From Candidatus Delongbacteria bacterium (lineage in GTDB: Bacteria > Delongbacteria > UBA4055), in NCBI GenBank assembly GCA_016938535.1, contig JAFGUL010000015.1:1-10823 (forward strand): 10,823 bases of DNA, given 5' to 3'. The position numbers and the translations under genes were made by a program. A model generated the notes under the pieces. The model saw nothing but the letters and a program-made list of their open reading frames with translations. It searched no databases and was not told the origin of the DNA. Each line of letters begins with the position of its first letter. Positions within the stretch are counted from its first letter, which is position 1. Below, one piece after another: positions 7,159 to 10,823 of this stretch.

Positions 7159-8823
7159 TTATTTTACCTTCATAACATGCTGCTGAACGATCCTGTAGAA
7201 ATTTCCGACCGTATAATACAATATCAGACCCGAAGAAAGATTATTGAAAAGGAAAGTCAGGAAAACAGGCATAAAATAGATCATCATTTTCTGGTTCGGA
7301 TCCGCTGATGCCGTCTGTTTCATCTGGAAGAACATAGTCACACCCATTATAATAGGCATAAGACCCACATTAGCCCCGTAGAACGGGATCGAGAACGGCA
7401 GGGTGAACATGATCTCGGGAAGTGAGAGATCTTTGATCCAGAATATGAACTCAGCGTTCCTGAACTCGATCGTTGCCCCGAAAACAATGAACATTCCGTA
7501 CAGTATAGGCATCGGTAAAAGCGTCGGCAGACATGTCCCGAGAGGATTTACGCCGTGCTTTTTATAAAGTTCCATCGTTGCCTGCTGCTGTTTCTGCATG
7601 TCATTCTTGTACCTTTCCTTTATCAGCTTCATTTCCGGCTGGATCTTTTTCATAGCGGCCTGACTTTTGAAACTCTTGAGCGTAAATGGAAGTACTATGG
7701 TGTTCACAATCAGTGAAAGGATTATTATGACAAGACCGTAATTCGGTATAAATCCGTTCAGATATTTGAGTGTCCAGTAAATAGCGAGCGAGAAAGGTTT
7801 TATAATATCCCAGCCCCAGTTCATTGTGCGCTCAAATTCGAGCCCGTATGATTTGAATATCTCGTAATCCATAGGTCCAAAATAGACCAGAAGTTCTTTT
7901 ACCGGTTCATTACCCCTGTCAAATCCCACGCTGAAACCCATTGATGTGTAGTGCTCTTCAGGCGGAGCTGCAGCCGGATAATTTACGAATGTCGAGATCT
8001 CTTTTTCAGGAGAAACAAGGAACAGTTCAAAATATTTTGACCTTGTCGCTCCCCAGCTGATCTGTCCATTGACGGTCTCTGAGTCGTCATTGTGGTCAAA
8101 ATCCCTGAAACCTGCACTGTGATGAACATAAGTCTCGCGGTAATAGTCTTCCCTGTTGATGTTCTTTCCGTTGTCCGATACTTCTGTGAACTGAATACCG
8201 TCAGGCCAGTTCAGAACTACTGCATTGCTGCTTTCAAGCTCGTCAAACACGGGAGTCGTGTCTATTTTAAGATCAAATGAATATTTGTCGCTGTAAAATC
8301 TGAATTTTTTCTGAAATACTACTTCATTTTCCATTCCCAAGTAAGAAAGTGTAAGATCGGCCGATCCGTCTTTGCCTGTCAGGACGATGTTATCTTTATC
8401 GGACAAGAAAACTACATTGCTTATGACATCGCCGTTTTTAAGTCTTATCTCCGAATTGAGATTCCGGGTGCCCTCTTTGATCAGCTGAAGTATCTTTGTT
8501 GTATCAGCCCTGCTCTTATAATTTTTGACTTTCCAGCTCTTTATCACGCCGCCTTTTGTTGAGATTACAGCCTTGAAAAGATCGGTCTCGATATTTATGT
8601 CCTTAGGCTCATATTCTGTTTTGCTGTCGCTGAGAAGTATTTCGTCCGTTTTCTCTTTTTCAACAGTAATAAAACTTTCCGATTCTTTTACCCTGTCGGG
8701 TTCCTGTTGTTTTTCTACACTTTGTGGCTCCTGCGCCGGCTTTTCCTGTTTAGGCAAAAAATAAGGGTAGAATATTATTATCAGCGCTATTAGGAAAAAC
8801 GCTATTTTTGTGTTTTTATCCAT
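7159..8823 (-). CDS. yidC: Membrane protein insertase YidC (long, Gram-negative form)
   Basis: A 554-residue insertase of the YidC/Oxa1/Alb3 family, which inserts and folds inner-membrane proteins alone or with SecYEG. Order: N-terminal membrane anchor (residues 7-24); a charged Pro/Glu/Gln-rich linker (25-60); a large periplasmic beta-domain (about 65-325); then the conserved five-helix core (about 335-550). The core carries the cytoplasmic hairpin after IQPEMK (395-400), VNPLGTCLPTLLPMPI (425-440), MGVTMFFQMK (493-502), DPNQKMMIYFMPV (508-520) and SSGLILYY (530-537). The long periplasmic domain is characteristic of Gram-negative YidC. The Arg (or Lys) normally found in the first core helix, E. 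coli Arg366, aligns without gaps to Asn374 here (LIVNTIVLP; E. coli IVRGIMYP), so the hydrophilic groove lacks its positive charge at that position. The ATG overlaps the last 8 nt of yidD, with AGGA just upstream. The short basic C-terminus (MKVK) has no ribosome-binding extension. Confidence 0.97.
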   Translation of the reverse strand: MDKNTKIAFFLIALIIIFYPYFLPKQEKPAQEPQSVEKQQEPDRVKESESFITVEKEKTDEILLSDSKTEYEPKDINIETDLFKAVISTKGGVIKSWKVKNYKSRADTTKILQLIKEGTRNLNSEIRLKNGDVISNVVFLSDKDNIVLTGKDGSADLTLSYLGMENEVVFQKKFRFYSDKYSFDLKIDTTPVFDELESSNAVVLNWPDGIQFTEVSDNGKNINREDYYRETYVHHSAGFRDFDHNDDSETVNGQISWGATRSKYFELFLVSPEKEISTFVNYPAAAPPEEHYTSMGFSVGFDRGNEPVKELLVYFGPMDYEIFKSYGLEFERTMNWGWDIIKPFSLAIYWTLKYLNGFIPNYGLVIIILSLIVNTIVLPFTLKSFKSQAAMKKIQPEMKLIKERYKNDMQKQQQATMELYKKHGVNPLGTCLPTLLPMPILYGMFIVFGATIEFRNAEFIFWIKDLSLPEIMFTLPFSIPFYGANVGLMPIIMGVTMFFQMKQTASADPNQKMMIYFMPVFLTFLFNNLSSGLILYYTVGNFYRIVQQHVMKVK

Positions 8824-9088
8824 CTGATCCTGTTGGTTTTTTAAGTAGTGGTTTAGATAAATGCAGCCTTCCCGCCCAGTTTTCAGGCGGATCGTAATAA
8901 CCTTTGTTGAAAGGGTTGCACCTTAATATTCTCCAAAAACCTAGAAATGATCCTTTTACAAAGCCGTAACTCTCAAGAGAACTGACCGAGTATTCCGAGC
9001 ACGAGGGAACAAAAGGACACTTAGACATCTTCACAGGAGAAATTGCTCTCTGGTAAAATCTTATTGATGTAATCATTAAATTTTTCAC
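8816..9088 (-). CDS. yidD: YidD, membrane protein insertion efficiency factor
   Basis: A 90-residue protein of the YidD family (formerly DUF37), a small protein at the inner face of the cytoplasmic membrane that aids YidC-dependent insertion. The family pattern is clear: IRFYQRAISP (9-18), CPFVPSCSEYS (24-34), YGFVKGSFLGFWRILRCNPF (41-60) and YYDPP. Cys24, Cys30 and Cys57 are the conserved cysteines. The usual RCHP is RCNP here, so His is replaced by Asn. I chose the GTG at 9088-9086: GGAGG lies exactly 9 nt upstream, and from this codon the N-terminus (VKNLMITSIRFYQ) aligns without gaps to typical YidD starts (MKxLxIxxIRFYQ). An upstream TTG at 9097 directly abuts the GGAGG and cannot use it, and an ATG at 9076 is 21 nt away. 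With the GTG start the gene overlaps rnpA by 68 nt in another frame. The C-terminus is Lys-rich and variable. Confidence 0.95.
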   Translation of the reverse strand: MKNLMITSIRFYQRAISPVKMSKCPFVPSCSEYSVSSLESYGFVKGSFLGFWRILRCNPFNKGYYDPPENWAGRLHLSKPLLKKPTGSDG

Positions 9089-9425
9089 TCCGGACAACCT
9101 CCAGGAAATCGCTGGTTAGAGAATTATGATCAAGTTCTTCGTATCTGACAGTGGGCGTCATGATAATACGGACATGATCCGGGAAGTATTTTTTGTTGAC
9201 CCTGAATATTTCCCTCATCCATCTTTTGATCTTATTTCGAAGAACAGCCTTTCTGCCCAGTTTTTTACTGACCAGAAAGGCGATTTTTAAAAAAGGTGTT
9301 TCGGTATCGGGAAGAAGTATAAGTTTTATACATCCGCGGTCATATCTTTTGCCTTTTTTAAGAACTTCGGCAATATCGTCCCGTTTTTTTAGCATGAGAT
9401 TCTTTTTTAAAGAATTCTCTTTCAT
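9021..9425 (-). CDS. rnpA: Ribonuclease P protein component
   Basis: A 134-residue basic protein, the protein subunit of RNase P, which binds the catalytic RNA and helps position the 5' leader of pre-tRNA. Family landmarks: LKKRDDIAEVLKKGKRY (12-28), IAFLVSKKLGRKAV (48-61) and the RNR signature RNKIKRWMREIFR (63-75). The last position of the canonical RNR is Lys (RNK). The C-terminal ~25 residues extend past the usual core and lie in the overlap with yidD. The start is 13 nt after the rpmH stop. ATG 9425 is preferred, although an in-frame TTG directly precedes it (9428) and would add one residue. From ATG 9425 the N-terminus lines up with that of Bacillus RnpA. No strong Shine-Dalgarno is visible, so translation is probably coupled to rpmH. 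Confidence 0.96.
   Translation of the reverse strand: MKENSLKKNLMLKKRDDIAEVLKKGKRYDRGCIKLILLPDTETPFLKIAFLVSKKLGRKAVLRNKIKRWMREIFRVNKKYFPDHVRIIMTPTVRYEELDHNSLTSDFLEVVRSEKFNDYINKILPESNFSCEDV
9098..9102 (-). promoter_or_regulatory. Shine-Dalgarno site deciding the yidD start
   Basis: GGAGG on the minus strand inside rnpA, 9 nt upstream of the GTG at 9088. The spacing is ideal for that GTG and unusable for the neighbouring TTG (0 nt) or ATG (21 nt). It therefore fixes the yidD start, and it implies that yidD has its own ribosome entry within the rnpA message. Confidence 0.75.
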
Positions 9426-9438
9426 CAATTGAGCCGAA

Positions 9439-9591
9439 TTACCTTCTGATCTCGTCGCTGACCGTCAGTCTTTTTCTTCCGACCTGTCTCCTTCTTGCAA
9501 GGACTTTTCTGCCGTTCTTGGTTGACATTCTTTCTCTGAATCCGTGTTTATTTCTTTTCTTTCTTACCGACGGCTGAAATGTTCTTTTCAT
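9439..9591 (-). CDS. rpmH: 50S ribosomal protein L34
   Basis: A complete 50-residue protein, [20 protein letters not shown] at the start, then [16 protein letters not shown] and a short C-terminal tail. This is the invariant bL34 pattern (MKRTFQPS, KRKRxHGFRxRMxTxxGRxVLxxRRxxGRxxL), a very basic protein of the large ribosomal subunit. It is slightly longer than the common 44-46 residues because of the tail VSDEIRR. GGAG about 9 nt before the ATG is the likely ribosome binding site. It is the first gene of the rpmH-rnpA-yidD-yidC cluster and directly follows the only substantial intergenic region and the predicted promoter. Confidence 0.98.
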   Translation of the reverse strand: MKRTFQPSVRKKRNKHGFRERMSTKNGRKVLARRRQVGRKRLTVSDEIRR

Positions 9592-9738
9592 TTTATTTTT
9601 CTCCGGTTTTTATTTGAATTAAGCCTAAATTTCCCTTTTCTTTAAAGAGTATCGAATATAAACTTTATTTTATTGAATTGCAAATCTTTTTTAGTGTTTA
9701 TGTTATTCACGAAATAAATGTAATATAGCTTAATATTT
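9592..9738 (-). other. AT-rich intergenic region between the EamA gene and rpmH
   Basis: The only sizeable non-coding stretch (147 bp). It contains the predicted promoter, a 10-nt palindrome TCTTTAAAGA (9639-9648) at the expected transcription start, a GGAG ribosome binding site for rpmH, and one near-match to a DnaA box (TTATTCACG, plus strand, 9703-9711). I see no strong GC-rich terminator hairpin with a T-run after the EamA gene. Only weak AT stems such as TTATT/AATAA (minus strand, about 9703-9717) are present. Confidence 0.6.
9655..9683 (-). promoter_or_regulatory. Predicted sigma70-type promoter for the rpmH operon
   Basis: Read on the minus strand, TTGCAA (9683-9678) is followed by a 17-nt spacer and TATATT (9660-9655). 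The -10 matches the consensus at five of six positions and the -35 at four of six, with optimal spacing. Transcription would start near 9648, giving a 5' leader of about 57 nt before rpmH. The match is to E. coli-type consensus, and some Gram-negative lineages (for example Bacteroidetes) use another one. The surrounding DNA is AT-rich, so chance matches are possible. Confidence 0.55.
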
Positions 9739-10677
9739 CTAAGTCTGATTATCTGTAGGGGATACCATTTCGGCTATTTTTTGTGCCTGATTTAGTGATT
9801 TTTTATTAAATTTCCTTTGCAGAAGTATTCCGCTGATGATAAAAACAAGCCCGATCAGAGTAGATACAAGTATTTTTTCACCGAGTATGAAATTGATGAA
9901 AATGAGTGACAGAAAAGGTGACAGGAATATGAGGTTGCTGATCTTTGCAGTGGTTTCCGACAGTTTCATGGCTTTCGACCAGAAAAGAAAAGTCAGCCCC
10001 ATCTCAAAAGAACCGATGTATGTGCCTCCAAGAACACCTTTAAAAGTGATGCCTGAGAAGTCTGAGGCAAAAAGCATCGTAAGGGCAATGTATATCGTGC
10101 CGAAGCAGAAATTCAGCATAAGCCTGACGGAATCGTCTTTGTCGTCTTTTGAACTGTATATCCAATAAAGTGCCCAGATAAATGCTGATCCGAGTGCAAG
10201 CGCGACCCCGAAAGTGTCAGTGAATCTTAATGAGAATATATCGCCCTGAGTCGAAATGATATATACACCAAAAAAACTTATAAGTATTGCCGCGAGGCTT
10301 TTTCCTGTGATCTTCTGCTTAAGAAGAGGTATAGAAAGCAGTACGAGAATTATCGCCCAGAAATAGTTGAGAGTCTGAGCCTCCTGCGCCCTTAAAAGAT
10401 CGTAGGCTTTGAAGAGAACGAGATAGTAAGCGAAAGGATTGAGCGCTCCGAGAAAAGCTGATTTGAGAATATCACCGGTTCTGAGCTGCATCAGTAGGTA
10501 TGTCTTTTTCTGAATGATGAGTGAAATAAAGAGAACGGCCGCAGAGGATACCGAGGCAACGAACAGCATCTGGAACTGATCGAGTTCTTTGAGCGTAAGC
10601 TTGAATGCCGTAGCTACGGTTGACCAGAAAAAAACTGCGAGGATCGCGTAAATATAGGCAGCTTTCTGATCTTTCAT
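9739..10677 (-). CDS. EamA/DMT-superfamily transporter
   Basis: A 312-residue polytopic protein with ten hydrophobic segments (about 7-25, 34-54, 71-92, 101-119, 126-143, 154-174, 187-205, 216-234, 245-264, 269-287). They are arranged as two five-helix EamA repeats, the hallmark of the drug/metabolite transporter superfamily. The first helix has AVFFWSTVATAFK, close to the family's 'WGsxxxxxK' pattern. The second half has FIWALYWIYS and LSPFLSLIFINFILGEK (252-268), which matches the 'L.Pv.a.l...llGE' signature. The substrate cannot be deduced, since members export amino acids, sugars or metabolites. The C-terminal tail (289-312) is hydrophilic. The ATG overlaps the stop of the upstream gene as ATGA, so the two are co-translated, and no good Shine-Dalgarno is seen. 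The stop is TAG, and the gene ends 147 bp before rpmH, so it probably belongs to a separate upstream operon. Confidence 0.92.
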   Translation of the reverse strand: MKDQKAAYIYAILAVFFWSTVATAFKLTLKELDQFQMLFVASVSSAAVLFISLIIQKKTYLLMQLRTGDILKSAFLGALNPFAYYLVLFKAYDLLRAQEAQTLNYFWAIILVLLSIPLLKQKITGKSLAAILISFFGVYIISTQGDIFSLRFTDTFGVALALGSAFIWALYWIYSSKDDKDDSVRLMLNFCFGTIYIALTMLFASDFSGITFKGVLGGTYIGSFEMGLTFLFWSKAMKLSETTAKISNLIFLSPFLSLIFINFILGEKILVSTLIGLVFIISGILLQRKFNKKSLNQAQKIAEMVSPTDNQT

Positions 10678-10823
10678 TTTATCGAGTTCAATTTTTCGTC
10701 CATTTTTTCATTCAGGTCAGACCATTCGTCAAGCTTGTAGGCAAGCTGTATTTCGATTTCACCTATCTCTCTGCTGAGCTCAACGGTCTTATCGTAATCC
10801 GAGCCGGTTCCCGCACCGAGTAA
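10674..10823 (-). CDS. C-terminal end of a probable ABC-F family ATPase (partial)
   Basis: Only the last 49 residues are present; the gene begins beyond the right edge. The segment is charged and helical, with DYDKTVELSREIGEIEIQLA then YKLDEWSDLNEKMDEKL, and ends in LNSIK before a TGA. This heptad-like pattern, especially 'Y..W..L.E', resembles the coiled-coil tail of ABC-F proteins (Uup/EttA-like ATPases acting on ribosomes), which often end '...DYEKLxELSxELEELExxLxxLYERWEELxE'. No catalytic motif lies within the window, so the family call rests on this short tail and could be another coiled-coil protein. It is coupled to the EamA gene by an ATGA overlap. Confidence 0.5.
   Translation of the reverse strand, partial: LLGAGTGSDYDKTVELSREIGEIEIQLAYKLDEWSDLNEKMDEKLNSIK

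Noticed and set aside
6770..7186. Plus-strand open frame of 138 codons
   Set aside because: It is antisense to the conserved motifs of the prenyl synthase and the end of yidC, and has no domain signature. It is a shadow frame.
9076..9097. Alternative yidD starts at TTG 9097 or ATG 9076
   Set aside because: The GGAGG abuts the TTG and is 21 nt from the ATG. The GTG at 9088 has ideal spacing and gives the family-length N-terminus.
9703..9711. TTATTCACG, one mismatch from a DnaA box, next to rpmH, which lies near oriC in many bacteria
   Set aside because: It is a single imperfect copy in AT-rich DNA. There is no cluster of boxes, dnaA or dnaN is not in the window, and there is no other origin feature, so an origin call is not supported.
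9703..9717. Possible terminator stem after the EamA gene (TTATT...AATAA on the minus strand)
   Set aside because: A five-pair all-AT stem with no following T-run is too weak to call a terminator.
1..10823. Mobile element, CRISPR array, tRNA or prophage content
   Set aside because: No direct-repeat array, transposase, integrase, terminal inverted repeats or tRNA-like cloverleaf was seen. All genes are co-oriented and similar in base composition by eye.

Overview
The window is a compact run of bacterial genes, all transcribed from the minus strand (right to left). Composition is AT-rich by eye, roughly 40% G+C, with almost no non-coding DNA. The organism is probably Gram-negative. YidC is the long form with a large periplasmic domain, and a lipoprotein with a Ser-Ser-Cys lipobox closes the window. 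I cannot name the phylum. The mix of features would fit an uncultured FCB-like or other non-proteobacterial Gram-negative lineage, but that is inference.

Layout in transcription order. (1) At the right edge is the C-terminal 49 residues of a protein that looks like the tail of an ABC-F ATPase. Its stop overlaps the start of an EamA/DMT-family 10-helix transporter by ATGA. (2) A 147-bp AT-rich intergenic region holds a good sigma70-type promoter (TTGCAA, 17 bp, TATATT). (3) The conserved block rpmH-rnpA-yidD-yidC follows: ribosomal protein L34, the RNase P protein, the membrane-insertion factor YidD and the insertase YidC. The genes are tightly packed, rnpA and yidD overlap by 68 nt, and yidC overlaps yidD by 8 nt. 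(4) In place of the jag/mnmE genes that often follow yidC, there is a short-chain trans-polyprenyl diphosphate synthase. (5) Next is a 1393-residue cytosolic protein with two degenerate class III nucleotide-cyclase homology domains, a STAND/AAA-type ATPase and a long C-terminal TPR array. This is the architecture of mammalian soluble adenylyl cyclase, apparently without catalytic residues. (6) Next is a YgiQ-type radical SAM protein lacking the usual C-terminal extension. (7) Last, coupled by another ATGA overlap, is a truncated lipoprotein with beta-propeller-like repeats.

Gaps from rpmH to the left edge are 15 nt or less, or the genes overlap, and I see no terminator. A single transcript could therefore cover rpmH through the lipoprotein. 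The first four genes form a translation and membrane-biogenesis module. The prenyl synthase would supply isoprenoid precursors. The roles of the cyclase-like ATPase/TPR protein, the YgiQ protein and the lipoprotein are unknown.

The most interesting items are the pseudo-cyclase/ATPase/TPR protein and a YidC whose conserved groove Arg/Lys is replaced by Asn.
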